From assembly GCA_949130495.1 (NCBI GenBank), contig OX422208.1:690819702-690883701 (forward strand): a stretch of DNA of 64,000 nucleotides, in the 5' to 3' direction. How positions within the stretch are numbered: the stretch's first letter is position 1; each line of letters opens with the position of its first letter. Under the pieces are notes generated by a model. That model had not been told where the DNA came from and did no database searches. It saw only the letters and a program-made list of their open reading frames with translations. Source of the DNA: Sambucus nigra. Its lineage: Eukaryota; Streptophyta; Magnoliopsida; Dipsacales; Adoxaceae. Of this stretch, positions 46,561 through 59,329 are shown piece after piece. A program made the translations under genes and the position numbers.

Positions 46561-46824
46561 ATGGATGCTCAAGTGATATTCATATTGGAGCCTATGACAG
46601 AACATCACATCCTTCACATTCCTAATAAAGAGCCTGATGCAGTCCAAACAAGACGTGAAATTACAATTCCAAAGAAATATTATTGTCGATGGTTTATGCA
46701 AGGAGGAAGATATTTTTCATCTTTCAGGAAGATACATGTCGAGGTGAATGTGAAAGAGTTCTATTATAGAGGGCTTTGTGATCAAGTAAATGAATACACA
46801 GGAAGCATGAAAAAGGGCCATTAG
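46561..46824 (+). CDS. Helitron cargo: hypothetical 87-aa frame
   Basis: ATG frame of normal amino-acid composition (MDAQVIFILEPMTEHHILHI at the start, WFMQGGRYFSSFRKIHVEVN in the middle). It is followed by a stop at 46822. It has no transmembrane segment or motif that I recognise. It is the most protein-like frame in the Helitron and may be a captured exon. Its function is unknown. Confidence 0.3.
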   Translation: MDAQVIFILEPMTEHHILHIPNKEPDAVQTRREITIPKKYYCRWFMQGGRYFSSFRKIHVEVNVKEFYYRGLCDQVNEYTGSMKKGH

Positions 46825-48302
46825 AAGGAGAAAATGAACCATATCTATAGTAGAACTCCATTTGGATTTGCAGGGTTCATTATTGCTATCTTTCTTTTGG
46901 TTCTTACCTTCATATGCATTCTTTTTTCAGCACATTCATTCTCACTACACACTACACCATTTTTAGGAGAGGTGAGAGTAATCATGACTGGTAAACAAGG
47001 CATATGAAATGAAATCACAATCAGCTATGGATGTGGGATTAGCCAAGAAAGAAAACATCATTTTCATTTCAGTTATTTCGCGAGGAAAAGATTGATGTTT
47101 TCAGTTTAGCCATGGTGAATTATTTGTGAAGAAATGAGGGATTTCATCAGTTGAAGTTGTTTATTTTTTTTTAACATCTAAAATCCCCATCGACATGGTA
47201 AGTTCGAACCATAAAAAGTCGATCTTTGTTTGCTTTCAGTGAGTTTAAGTTTTTTTTTTCCGGATCAGGTTGACCCTCACACTTATTAATTGGATATTAA
47301 CTTGTGAGGGACTTGCACTTATTAACTTAGTGCGGATTAACAAAGTTACACACTCCTGGTTTTCATGGATTCAATTCATTTTTAAAATCTATTCAGTGAA
47401 ATAAATTATTCAGTTCACTCATGTTAGAAGGACAACTAACCAGGTAGCAGATGCGAGAAGATCCATCATAACTTAGTGCTCTTCATTAGGGATTGTGATA
47501 TATCAATAAGAAGTGTCATAGGCTCATGGATGTAATGGAATATAGCGTGAAGCATACCAAGAGAAAATGTTACTTGTACGAATTTCTTAACTTATTTGGG
47601 AAGGAACCAAATACAGGATTGGATAGTTCTTGATAGTCAACCGTAAGTGTTATCAATCTGATTGCAAGAATAGATTATCACCTAATATTTTTAATGCTAG
47701 CCCCATTACCATTTTTTTGAATGCTTCCAAAATTTAACTCTTAAAGATTTTTTTTAATGTTCATATGACATATAATTTCCTTTTTGATTGTAAACATATA
47801 ATTTCAAAATTAATTTGTTCATATTATTTTTTTAACCTTTTTGCATTTTGAATTTAGTCTTGTTTATCTTCATTAGTTTATGTCATGTTATTTGAAAGTT
47901 ATTTTCTTAGTTAATAAGCTTCTTATAGATTCCTTTATGTTTGCTTTATTATTTAGTGGAGGTAAGGATAAAGAGAGTCGTTGTGGATTTTAGATTCCAA
48001 GTTACTGTGAGACAAAACTAATACCCCCGTTAATTTTGTTTCATCATATCTAATATTGTATGGAGAATATATATTATAGTATAAAGAGAAAAGTTATTAC
48101 TACAATATGAATTACTTAGGACTACAAATATATGTACATATGTAGCATATATTTAATTCAGGTGATAGTTCTTTGTTCTCCTTTTCGGCTTCCATCTATG
48201 TATTGTTTGAAAAAATGTTTAAAAATTGGTGGTGAAAAAATGTCTACTTAATTTAAAATTTCATTCATATTTTTCTTACTTATGTGTCGCGCATTATGCC
48301 TC

Positions 48303-48331
48303 GCCCGCGCATCGCGCGGGCTTACACCTAG
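48303..48331 (+). terminator. Helitron 3' hairpin and CTAG end
   Basis: GCCCGCGC (48303-48310), loop ATC, GCGCGGGC (48314-48321), then TTACACCTAG. This is the rolling-circle termination structure of plant Helitrons. Confidence 0.88.
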
Positions 48332-50589
48332 AGATAATAAAAACTGAACAATAAAAGATCCATCACATGCTAAAACATCGAATAAAATTCAATCTCCAAA
48401 AAAATGATTTAATTAAAACTGAGTAATAATCAACTGTGAATAATCGAACTGAATCCTCTAACAACTTTGGAACCGAATGGCCCAATCAAAATCATAAATT
48501 GTGCCTCAATGTAATTACGACAGAAAGGAAGATAAACTAAACTATTAAGCAGTAATATAAAATAAACTCCAGCAGTACCTCCAAACAATAATCTCCAAAT
48601 AACCCTATGCAGCTTCACCAGACTTATCTTGCAAAACTTAGTCAACATGCGAGGTCAGAGCCCCGAGCATGAATGCACACTACTCCCCTCAAATAGGGTC
48701 CGTGAACCCAGACAGTTACATTATAAGAAATAAATATCACAATAAAGTATTTTAATTACGAATATAATTAAACGCGGGAAAGATAAATTACTAACCACCC
48801 CCAAAGATTCTGATAAAAAAAAGCACACCAATATCATTTTAATTATCCCATAGCGCCAAATTTATTATTGTTCTCACATTCTATTATGGTGGTCCTCCCG
48901 CCCCGGGTGGTAATAATCCAGCAAAGTGTCACACTTCCGATTGTCAAAAGCCAGCCGAATCCGTTTAAACTGTCGATCCGCTGCAATATGATAAGGTTCC
49001 ACACACGATACGACATAAATCACCCAAACTGACCCATTTAAACTGTCGGTCCCTGACACATAATGTCGCCACAAATTTTAATACCCGTTTTTATCTTAGG
49101 CATTAATTCTCGTTTTCTCAATTTCATAATTAACAAATTACCCCACCCTTTTAATCAATGTGAGATCCTCAAAATACCCCTCACTCCGATACCTAAAGGT
49201 CCCCAAAGTACATATACGTCATGTCCTACGTATAAGATAAATTTCCAACATTTACTCATCTCAGTATCATGCCTAGGCTAGTGTGACGATGATAAAACAT
49301 AAAAATCAGCCCACCCCGGAATATAAAATTCCCACGAATTTACACTAATTAGTCCCGTACCGAGCAATAATAAATTATAACCATGGCCTACCCACTAGTC
49401 CTATACCTAGTAAGCATCCTACAATAGAGGTGAGAAAAAATACTACCCAAAAGCCCCTCGTCCCCACGATGGCAAAAGTTAATAATAATAAATCACACAA
49501 TACACAATTCATAAAAATAATATAACACATAAGAATAGAAATCACAATTCAATTTAATTCAATGAATAACAAGGTCGAAATTTTCAACATAATTAATTAT
49601 GTTCAAAAATGTAAAATTTTATTAACATGCAACAATATTCAATACGTCATAATCATTCTCTTTTATAAGTCATCTAATTTTTTTTATAAGTGTGAACGCG
49701 TCCCATTAACCATATAAATAATCCCATAAAAATTCTACAAGAAAACCTACACCCAAAATCATAAAAATCGAAAAATCTAACCTATGCACCCAAGGATTTC
49801 AAAGATTAATTCATATTAAAAAATTTCACAAAAACACTCCCAAAAATTTAGTGTCCGCTTCCTCTAATTAAGTTGCTAGTTGATTTTAATAAAAAAAAAC
49901 GTGATTAAGGATTTGGGCGACACTTAAAACGCATAATACTAAAGGAAAGAAATAGAGTATTCCTGCCTGTGATTTAGATGATGAAAATCTAAGTTGACGG
50001 TTGAATTCCTCTTGTAAAATTAGCAAAGACTCGTTCTTGAACAATCTTGAGAAAATCCGATTTAAAGCTTCAAAACTTGGATTGAAAATATTTCTCCAAT
50101 GATGTTAAGGTTTTGAGGGAGGAAGAAGATGTAAAAGAGGAGATTTCTGCTCTTAGAGTTTAGAATAATGCGTTTTTAAAAGTACTAAACTCGTCATTTT
50201 GTTTATATACGAAAAAGAATTTGAGTCCTAATGAAATACAAACACTCGAAAAATTATTACGGACGATTCAATCGTTAGAATGGCTTGAAATTTTATTATG
50301 GTGTAGTGAAAGGCGAGACGAAACCGGTGTGAAAAATTCAGCTCGATCGGACGGTTGGATTTTAAAAAATATTATTTTAATCCTACTTAACTCGGATCCT
50401 CCCCCGATTTTTATACAAAAAGTTATAATTTTCATATTTTAATCCTGATTTAAATTCCACTTAAAACCTTATTTTTATATATATAAACCAACATATTTAA
50501 TTACTAAGAACAATTAAATCCAAAATTTTTTTTTTCTTGAATTTCCTAATTAATTAATTTAATTACTATTAAAAACACGGGGTGTTACA
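48332..50589 (-). repeat. LTR B, right piece (2258 bp)
   Basis: On the minus strand it starts TGTAACACCCCGTG at 50589 and aligns with 51314-53569 throughout. With the left piece (145 bp) the LTR totals about 2403 bp, against 2402 bp for LTR A. It is non-coding apart from chance frames. Confidence 0.85.
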
Positions 50590-51167
50590 TACTTTCCCAC
50601 TAGCAAAGGAATTCCGTCTTTGAAATTAGACGAAGCATAAACATCAGACGTAAATCGCGGAACATAAAATAAAGCTCACATACGCCTACTCGTCGAATGC
50701 CATAATTGGGTGCCAATACACCCAATCATACGCGCACCTACCCCAAGAACAACAAAATAATATATAGCTCTATATATACATAACTATGAAAGTGACATCG
50801 TACCACGCGCTATCATAAATCACCACTCGATTGTATTTCCGATAATCTTCGTAACACATAAATCCTCAAATCAAATCACTTCGCTTCATCGATATAAGAC
50901 ATACCCAAAATTTATACTAATGATCTTCCAAATAATTAACGGTTCCAAAATAAACTCTAAGGATCCTCACACCAAGCTTACTAATTCTAAACTCAATGCA
51001 TACAACGTCATTAACACAAAATTATATATCTCCAAGAAACACATCTAACACGTTTGCTAGACCCTCTACTTTAAGGAATCTGAATCAATAAAGGGAATCA
51101 AAGATCTATAATGCGGAAGCTAAACAGACTCACAACCTACGAGACCTAAGACCATGCTCTGATACCA
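50590..51167 (-). other. Internal region 1 of the LARD-like array, with PPT and PBS
   Basis: The PBS TGGTATCAGAGC (minus strand, 51167-51156) fits the 3' end of initiator methionine tRNA and lies directly after the LTR end. The purine tract AGTGGGAAAGTA (50601-50590) precedes LTR B. The 578 bp hold no ORF with support and match 43210-43788. Confidence 0.82.
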
Positions 51168-53569
51168 TCTCTCACACCCCGCTAAATTCTCGCGTCGGAG
51201 ACCACCAAAACTTTAATGGGCGTGAACTAAATAAAATATCATTCTTAGCATGAGATAGATATGAGACATAAATAAATCAAACCACAAGATGAGTAATTGA
51301 ATCAATCCCAAATGATATTAAAAACTGAACAATAAAAGATCCATCACATGCTAAAACTTCGAATAAAATTCAATCTCTACAAAAATAATCTAATTAAAAC
51401 TGAGTAATAATCAACTGTGAATAATCCAACCGAATCTTCTAACAACTTTTGAACCGAATAGCCCAATCAAAACCATAAACCGTGTCTCAGTGTAATTACG
51501 ATAGAAAGAAAGCTAAATTATACTATTAAGCAGTAATATAAAATAAACTATAGCTGCACCTCCAAACGATAATCTCCTAATAACCCTACGCATCTTCTCC
51601 AGGCATATCCTGAAAAAGTTAGTCAACGCACAAGGTTAGAGCCCCGAGCATGAATACACAGTACTCCCCTCAAATAGGGTCCGTGAAACCAGACAGTAAC
51701 ATTATAAGCAATAAATATCACAATAAATATTTTAATTACGAATATAATTAAACGCGTGAAAGATAAATTACTTACCATCCCAAAGATTCTGATAAAATAA
51801 GCACACCAATATCATTTTAATTATCCCACAGCCCCAAATTTATTATTGTTCTCACTTTAAACTATGGTGTCCTCCCGCCCCAGGTGGTAATCCACCAAAG
51901 TGTCACACTTCCCCTTGTCAATAGCTAGTCGAATCCGTTTAAACTGTCGATCCCCCGTAATATGACAAGATTCCACACACGACACGACATAAATCGCCCA
52001 AGCTGACCCGTTTAAACTGTCGGTCCCTAACACATTATGTCGTCACACATTTTAATACCCGTTTTTAACTTCGGTATTAATTCTCATTTTCTCAATTTCA
52101 TAATTAATAAAATTACCCCACCCTTTTAATCAATGTGAGATCCTCAAAATACCCCTGAGTCCCATACCTAAAGTAACACAAAGTACATATACGTCATGTC
52201 GTACATATAAGATGAATTCTCAACATTTACTCATCCTAGTCTCATGCCTAGGCTAGTGTGACGATGATAAAACATAAAAATCAGCCCAGCTCGGAAAATA
52301 AAATCCCCTCGAATTTACACTAACTAGTCCCATAGCTAACAAGCATAAATTATAACCAATGCCTACCCACTAGTCCCATACCTAGTAAGAATCCTACAAT
52401 AGAGGTGAGAAAAAATACTAAATCACACAATACATAAAAATAGTCCCCGCGATGGCAAAAGTTAATAATAATAAATCACACAATACATAAAAATAAAAAC
52501 AATATAACACGTAATAATAGAAATCACAATTCAATTTAATTCAATGAATAACAAGGTCGTCATTTTCAACATAATTAATTATGTTCAAAAATGTTAAATT
52601 TTATTAACATGCAACAATATTTAATACGTCATAATCATTCTCTTTTATAAGTCATCTAATTTTTTTATAAGTGTGAGCGCGTCCCATTAACCATATAAAT
52701 AATCCCATAAAAATTCTACATGAAAACCTACACCCAAAATCATAAAAAATCGAAAAATCTAATCTACGCACCAAAGGATTTCAAAGATTAAATCATATTA
52801 AAAAAATTCACAAAAACACTCCCTAAAATTTAGTGTCCACTTCCTCTAATTAAGTTGCTAATTGATTTTAATAAAAAATACGTGAGATTTGGGAGACACT
52901 TAAAATGCATAGTACTAAAGGAAAGGAATAGAGTATTCCTGCCTGTGATTTAGATGAAGAAAATCTAAGTTTACGGTTGAATTGCTCTCGAAAAATTAGC
53001 AAAGAATCGTTCTTGAACAATCTTGAGAAAATCCGATTTAAATCTTCAAAACTTGGATTGAAAATGGCTCTCAAATGGAGTTCAGGTTTTGATGGAGGAA
53101 GAAGATGTAAAAGAAGAGATTTCATCCCTCAGAGTTTAAGAGAATGTGTTTTTAAAAGTACTAAACTCTTCACTTTGTTTATATACCAAAAAGAATTTGA
53201 GTCCTAATGAAATACAAACACTCGAAAAATTATTACGAATGATTCGACTATTATAATGGCTTGAAATTTTAGTATATTGTATCGAACGGCGGGGTGGAGC
53301 TACTGTGAAAAATTCAGCTCAATCGGACGGTTGGATTTAAAAAAATATTATTTTTATCCTACTTAACTCGGATCCTCCCCCGATTTTTATACCAAAAGTT
53401 ATAATTTCCATATTTTAATCTTGATTTAAATTCCACTTAAAACCTTATTTTTATATATAAAAACCAACATATTTAATTACTATGAATAATTAAATCCTAA
53501 ATTTTATTTTTTTTCTAGAATTTCCCAATTAATTAATTTAATTAACTATTAAAAACATGGGGTGTTACA
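51168..53569 (-). repeat. LTR A, complete (2402 bp)
   Basis: On the minus strand it begins TGTAACACCCC at 53569 and ends GCGGGGTGTGAGAGA before the PBS. The ends are nearly inverted copies of each other (TGTAACACCCC and GGGGTGTGA), as in Del/Tekay LTRs. It is the intact reference for the Helitron insertion in LTR B. Confidence 0.85.
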
Positions 53570-54135
53570 CCCATATTAGAAAAACTAACACTCGAATTGA
53601 TCGAAGGCTCGAGGAGAATGAAGCCATATTTCTAGGTGGCACACAATACTGTTATACCTCTAAGGAAAATTATCTTAAAACATGTGAAGTTGAGAAAGTT
53701 GATGGCTTAGGTTATGGATTTAGCGGAATATTACACCGTGTCACATTTTTGGTGAGGATATTAAGAGTGAGTTTTAGATTATAATGGTTGGTGAACTAAC
53801 TTTCTTCTTAGGCCTTCAAATGTGTCAACTCGAGAATGGGATATTTATATCCCAATATAAACATCCTACGGACCTGGTGAAGAAGTTTGCACAATGAGTA
53901 TTACTTGGGATAATACAAGTACATTACACATTTCTCGTAATCCATTTCAACATTCACGTATGAAGCAAATTAGGATTCGCGAGTACTTTATTTATAATAT
54001 TGTTAAGTAGAAGATTATTTCCTTGAGCTTCATGAGTACCGATCGTCAATTGGCCGACATTTCACTAAATCTTTAGATGCACTAAGATTTGAGGATCTTA
54101 GGAAGTCTTTGGGTATTTTCGCCATCGACTGAGTT
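53570..54135 (+). pseudogene. Copia (SIRE-like) RT/RNase H fragment
   Basis: Plus-strand translation gives VGELTFFLGLQMCQLENGIF and ISQYKHPTDLVKKF (about 53785-53895), the end of a Ty1/copia RT. Next come WDNTSTLHISRNPFQHSRMK (53909-53968), IREYFIYNIV and a STDRQLADI block, then TKSLDALRFEDLRKSLGIF (near 54070-54120), the end of copia RNase H. Most of the region between RT and the RNase H end is deleted. The QLADI..K.LDA.RFE..R..LG tail fits the SIRE/Maximus lineage. Its left end is cut where LTR A of the LARD-like element starts. Confidence 0.78.
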
Positions 54136-55610
54136 TAGGTATTATTTCTAGTATAGGGCGATTAACATATTTATATCATTTGTACCTATCACTAGATTGT
54201 ATTCTTATTTATATTTTAAAAAATCCAAAAATATTTTCTTTACTCTATGAAAAAGTTTCAAATTTTTTTTTGATAAAAACTTTCTAAAATTCAAAAGGAT
54301 TTTTGTATTTGTTTTACACCATATATGGATGTGTATTTAAGATATCCGAATCACAATTACATTCCATCCATTCATGTGACTTACTACATATATTACGAGG
54401 CATGCCTTCATTTCTTTGGTGGTCGTAACAATGCATGTTTAGCATTGTGTTATTCTTTGGTGATCAATTCATTCAAGCTAGACTCTTTATATTGGCTTTA
54501 TTCCACATATTCAGGAACTTTTTGATTATTATGCCTACTCGTCATATGTCGAATAGGGTGTTCTCATCTCAATCATACTTAATCACGATTCGAATGTACT
54601 AGGAACTAATTGTGCAAGTAAGAGACATTGCCTAGATTTTTTTTTTCAAAAATATTGACTTTTGTTTAAGCAACGAAAAGCGGTTACGAAGGGAGAAGAC
54701 TTCTTTTCATTAAAGGCTACCATTGACAAGAGCCTAAAAGATGGTTTCGAAACATAAAGACAAAAGTTCATAGGCCATTTTTTTTGCTTTATTGATGCTT
54801 CATTCATATGAAAAATATGATTCCTTTAAAATTTTGAGAGTTCATACTTAAAATTTGAGATCTTGAGGGTGTTACAAGTTGAAGATCAATGGGTTTGCAA
54901 AATAAACTTCCTTTAAAAATATTAAATAGTTTGGCATTCCTAATTTGAGAAGAACTAAAATTCATGACATTTTGTAGGAGTTGAGTCAATTTCATTTTGT
55001 TCAACAATTTGACACTAAAAGTTTAATTGAGTTCTTTCTTTATGAGTATCTCTTTGAGTACGTGCACCTTTGTTAGGTATGCATGTATTGATTTTCTCAT
55101 GAATTAAGTTTAGACAATTTCATTTAATTTCCATGATTTGGATATTTTGTTTTACTCTAGGGTGTAATTGTTTGTATTTGTACTTATATGTAAATTTATA
55201 CACTAAAAATTAAAAAAAAAATCAAAAATAGTTTGATGGCTTGTTGCAGTCTCATCGCATATGCTTAATTGTTCATTATTTGTGATGATATTTCATATTT
55301 GGACTCTGTTGATGCTAATATTCCAGGATTAACTTCTAACCCTTTGTCTATTACGAAAAAATGGGGAGAACATAACGAGGGGGACTTTTTTTCGGTTTAA
55401 ACTCCATGTATCACATTATTTATTTTCCTTCATGTGTGTAGGTTCTTTTCTCCTTGACGATTTCATGGACTATACGATGAAGATTATCAGTTGAAGACAA
55501 TGTCACAAATAACTTCTCCTTTTTTGGTTTTGGGGGGGGAGGGCGGGGGATATTAGTTAAACTTGTTTTAGGAGCTATTTTTTTGGCTTTGTGTTTTGTA
55601 TCAGAATGGT
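54136..55610 (+). other. 3' non-coding (possibly env-like) region of the plus-strand copia element
   Basis: SIRE-type elements have an extra region between pol and the 3' LTR. Here I see only short frames without family similarity. A G-rich tract, GGGGGGGAGGGCGGGGG, is at about 55533-55549. Confidence 0.45.
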
Positions 55611-55624
55611 CAAAGGGGGAGATT
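55611..55624 (+). promoter_or_regulatory. Polypurine tract of the plus-strand copia element
   Basis: CAAAGGGGGAGATT directly before TGTAAGAG, which would be the start of the 3' LTR. The CAAAGGGGGAGA form is typical of SIRE-type copia elements (from memory). Confidence 0.6.
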
Positions 55625-56560
55625 TGTAAGAGAAAGATTTATTATTTCTCGTCCTTTTTTTAAATTTGGGATATTTCATTATTTCTTTACTCTCTGAAGA
55701 TCTTCAAGTGAAGGCAAGTTAGTGAAAAGTGAAATAATTAAAGATCGAAGAGTTGAGATCGACGATACAATCATCAAGAAGCTATATGGTTTTAATTTTA
55801 TGTAATAAATTTATTCAGGGTTATTTTAAAAGTGTTTGAAAACCTAAAATATTTTACAAAAAAAGTTTTTGAAAGTTTTGCAAAGTCGTTGGAATAAGTC
55901 ATTTAACATCGTTAAACTAGCTTCAAACTTCGTTCAAACTAGATCCATTTTCGTAAATTTTGGCAGGCTCTAGAATCTCATTGGACCAGTCATTTAATGG
56001 ATATTCAAATGAGATAGATTACTTCATTCAAACGAGATGTACATTCATTCAAACGAGCCCGTGAAAATTTATTTTTTACCTATTTTAAATGCAATATTTC
56101 ATGCATTTTAAACTAAGCCTAATAAAGACCTTTTTGTGACGAACACTTTTATTTTTTCAATTTCAACCCATTGGATGATTTGAGATCACTTTATTAAACC
56201 TCGAAGAACATAATCCTTTTTCATATCCTTGTGGAGTTAATTCTCCACAGCCGAAGATATGAATACTCTTTCTTATGGTTGATCTGTGGACATCGAGTTA
56301 AGTGGAGCTTCTTGTGGGGTATTATTGGATCTGGATCGCTTATTGTCAACAACAAGGAAGGAAGACATTACTGCATCATTTTATGGCATCTAATCTTTTG
56401 TAAGTCAGTCAATATCATTATGTAATACCTAGTTATAATAGTGCTGAAATATAAGTTTTGCCCAAAAGGAATTTTTCCTCATCTCCTATCCTTTGATTTG
56501 TTGTTTGTGGCTTGTTTGTTTTCATTTAGTTTCAATATATTTCATATTTAGGTTCACCTA
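55625..56560 (+). repeat. Putative 3' LTR of the plus-strand copia element
   Basis: It starts TGTAAGAG after the purine tract. No partner LTR is in the window, so the right edge is an estimate. The stretch at 56228-56430 has the moderately GC-rich look of a copia LTR centre. Short frames here are not supported. Confidence 0.4.
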
Positions 56561-57159
56561 ATTTAACAATATAAAATTTGGACAAAATAGAATTTGACTT
56601 CTGTGTGTGTGACTTAGTTTAAGATTTATATATACAATCAGACGACTCTATCATTTTTTCAATAACATACAAGTGTATCATCATATGAATCTCAAAATAG
56701 GAACTCGTAGATTAACTATATTAATCAATAAGCATAGAAGAATGATATGTGATATACAAATAACATAATTATATCGGGATCATATATAAAGCATGGATAT
56801 AGCAATGTGAGCATCAAGATATGGATATAAGAAGAATAATTCATAAAAACAATCAAAATGTATCATAACAAACAAAAATAACTTCATGACAGACATAGGA
56901 GTAAAGATATACATCCTAGATATCCGTACAATAGTCCAAAATGTCAATGTACCAAAGAAAATGCTTAAAGTATCCAAAAGACATAGAGATGATGCAGAAA
57001 ATCTCTATTCCTCATCAATCGCATGTGTAAACAATGACCAAATGATATCAGGAATTAAAACACACAAGAACAACATGCTAGCAATAATGAATATGAATTA
57101 TGAATTCTAAAACTGTAGCATTGTCAAAATACCTATAATAGAATAACATCTCAAGCAAT
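56561..57159. other. Unassigned AT-rich region between two copia 3' ends
   Basis: It probably holds the rest of the two facing 3' LTRs. No coding similarity or clear LTR end was found. Confidence 0.35.
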
Positions 57160-57167
57160 GAGATACA

Positions 57168-57181
57168 AACTCCCCCTAAAA
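57168..57181 (-). promoter_or_regulatory. Purine tract of the minus-strand copia element
   Basis: On the minus strand, TTTTAGGGGGAGTT is followed by TGTATCTCATTGC, the expected PPT and start of a 3' LTR. The direction agrees with the gag and PBS to the right. Confidence 0.45.
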
Positions 57182-58150
57182 CCAACATCTCTCCCAGGAA
57201 AGCAAATACAACTCACCCTAAAGCTATGCATGGAAAGTGAAACATATGATCAACATGACAAAGAAAATAATACATATAAAACATTTGAAACATGATAGGA
57301 GTAGGAGTATGACAATGAGATATCCTCCAAAGCATATGAGAAGGTCGTGTGATCATGGAAATGGAACATGTGAAGAAGCATATGAATCAATGAGAATAAA
57401 CTTATTTCCAAAAGCAACAATAATAATCATGTGATATCACAAAAATATATCTCAAATAAATTAAGATCACTAAATACAACTATAAATTTATATAGTACCA
57501 AATCACGACATAAAGAAAATAATATCACTAGGGACAAGAAAAATCTATAAGGAGGAAAGGTGTGTATAAGGTCAAACTACAAAGATACTAACATGATAAG
57601 GGAAAACTTAACTCACAAATTCAAATTGATCATCAAAAAGACCCCACGAAACAATGATCAAAGTCTCATCACAAAATCTTACTACTTAGGGCATAACAAG
57701 ATTAGAAAAAGGTAGACGAAAATCAATTCTAGGGATTACAAAGCTCTAATAATAACAATAAATCAATCACAAAGTTCCATAAACTCAACGGAGAGAATAA
57801 TACCTTGGTACTACATCTAAAGTAGAAGGTACTACATACACTGAGATATGAGTAGAAATAAGTTTACAAGTAGATTAGCAAGCTTCCAGGAATGAAAATA
57901 AAGAATCAGTATGCATGAGGTAGAACTCAATCTTGAGAACGGGCACCATGCGTACGGCTCACTTTTCAGCGTGCACACAATTTTGTCTAGAATTCTTAGT
58001 CAGGGGAAAATGTATAGAAAAGACTAGGGGTGAAACCAAAATCTCAATTGTCAAAACTTGTATGATATGAGTGAACATATGAGTTCAGAATCATTAATTT
58101 TGACTTGAAAAGAACAAAATATGAGAGTAATGCATAAATAATCAACAACA

Positions 58151-58209
<59 letters not shown>

Positions 58210-59329
58210 AATTTAAAATGTAAAGTGAAAAGTATGATAGATTTGATTTGACAAAAAAAATTCCTTTGAATCTTGATTAAAATAAATATTTGGAACAAAT
58301 TTAATCAAAATATCAATTAATTTAATATAAAGGCATGTAATTTGTATCAAATCAATTTCATGTAACTTTGTGTTCAATCAAGGTTTGATTGTGACGATAA
58401 TGATTTTACAAGATTAATTAAATACACTTAACCAAATCATACGACAATTAAAATCATGCTTACAGTTATCATTACACAAATATGCTTTCAATATCTAAAG
58501 TAAATAGTAGTTTCTAACCATTTCTCTCCTTCAAGATTATGTTGTGAAAAATATTTTGAAGGCCAAACTAAGATAGAAATTTCCATTTCGAAAAGTTATA
58601 GCCTATCTTATTTTGAATGTCAGTTGAACTCTTGGATTTTGGATCATTCCAACATATTGCCTTTTATCGTTGATTGGGTTTTCACACACTTAGATTACAC
58701 CTACCAATGTTAATTAAATTAAAATTCAATTGTAATATTTCTAATGGTAGCCCTTATCAACGTATAAAAATATCCCATTTTTAACTCCTTCAAAGGGCAT
58801 AACACACAAAAATCTCACACATGGACCAAAAAACATTCAAAACTAATAAGAGATCTTGGGATTTGATCATGATTATCAAGTACTAAAATCAAGAATCACA
58901 TAACTATAGGCATACACATCAAACGATATGCAAGTGACTAAGTTATGTGCAATCAATACCAAAGACTTCAATAAATTTGACAATCAAGATTTATCAAATA
59001 AATTTTAACCTAACAATTGACATTATCAACACTTTCAATCGAATGGAATAAAATTCATATTTTAATCATCATTCAAGTTAAGTTGATCCATAAAATCGTA
59101 AAAATGAAAGACTTAATCACATAATCATAAATAAAATATAAAATATTTTTGGATTTTTTATAAAATAATGAAGAAAGTATTTACAAACATGTTTAACAAG
59201 GAGTAAATCATATAAATTAAGTGCATTAAGTCCTTATCAAAACATGAAAAACGATCCCAGAAAACTTTCATTATTACACCTATAAAATTTGATTCCCCAA
59301 ACAAGTCAAAAATACCTAGGAGAAAACAA
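57182..59329 (-). other. Non-coding region of the minus-strand copia element, with microsatellite
   Basis: No pol domain was found in this 2.1 kb, although it lies between the gag end and the purine tract. Minus-strand sequence near 59160-59300 resembles the AT-rich region after copia RNase H (AAAAATCCAAAAATATTTT occurs here on the minus strand and, nearly, at 54220 on the plus strand). Confidence 0.45.
58149..58207. repeat. Compound (AC)n(AT)n microsatellite
   Basis: About 12 AC repeats (58149-58172) are followed by about 17 AT repeats (to 58207). Confidence 0.95.

Larger units (their letters stand above)
43934..48331 (+). mobile_element. Non-autonomous Helitron, 4398 bp, inserted in LTR B
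   Basis: The 5' end TCCTTTATATACTATAAAAT lies after an A. The 3' end is TTACACCTAG, ten bases after an 8-bp GC-rich hairpin (48303-48321). TC start, hairpin near the 3' end and CTAG terminus (CTRR) are the Helitron hallmarks. The insertion site is proven by LTR A, which is continuous here (CCCAAATGATATT near 51308). The expected T after CTAG reads A here. No Rep/helicase is present. The interior looks gene-like: a TATA-like box near 44154, several GT-AG-like spacings and short frames, so it may carry captured host fragments. Confidence 0.82.
42819..53569 (-). mobile_element. LTR-internal-LTR-internal-LTR array of a non-autonomous (LARD-like) retrotransposon
   Basis: On the minus strand the order is LTR A (53569-51168), internal (51167-50590), LTR B (50589-48332 plus 43933-43789, split by a Helitron), internal (43788-43210) and LTR C (43209-42819, truncated). 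The internal parts are only about 579 bp and carry a PBS and a purine tract but no coding domain. The pol-end-like DEIPLL codons before the purine tract and the TGTAACACCCC LTR start resemble Del/Tekay chromoviruses, so trans-mobilisation by such an element is likely (inference). Confidence 0.82.

Noticed and set aside
43934..48331. Autonomous Helitron
   Set aside because: No Rep or helicase motif was found on either strand within the element.
51156..51167. tRNA gene at the TGGTATCAGAGC sites
   Set aside because: These are 12-base primer-binding sites beside LTR ends; no cloverleaf or A/B boxes surround them.
57940..58000. Similarity between 57940-58000 and 62670-62720 as paired LTRs of the minus-strand copia element
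   Set aside because: Only a short GTGCATGGCTAACTTTT-like patch is alike and it does not extend; it also conflicts with the purine tract at 57168.
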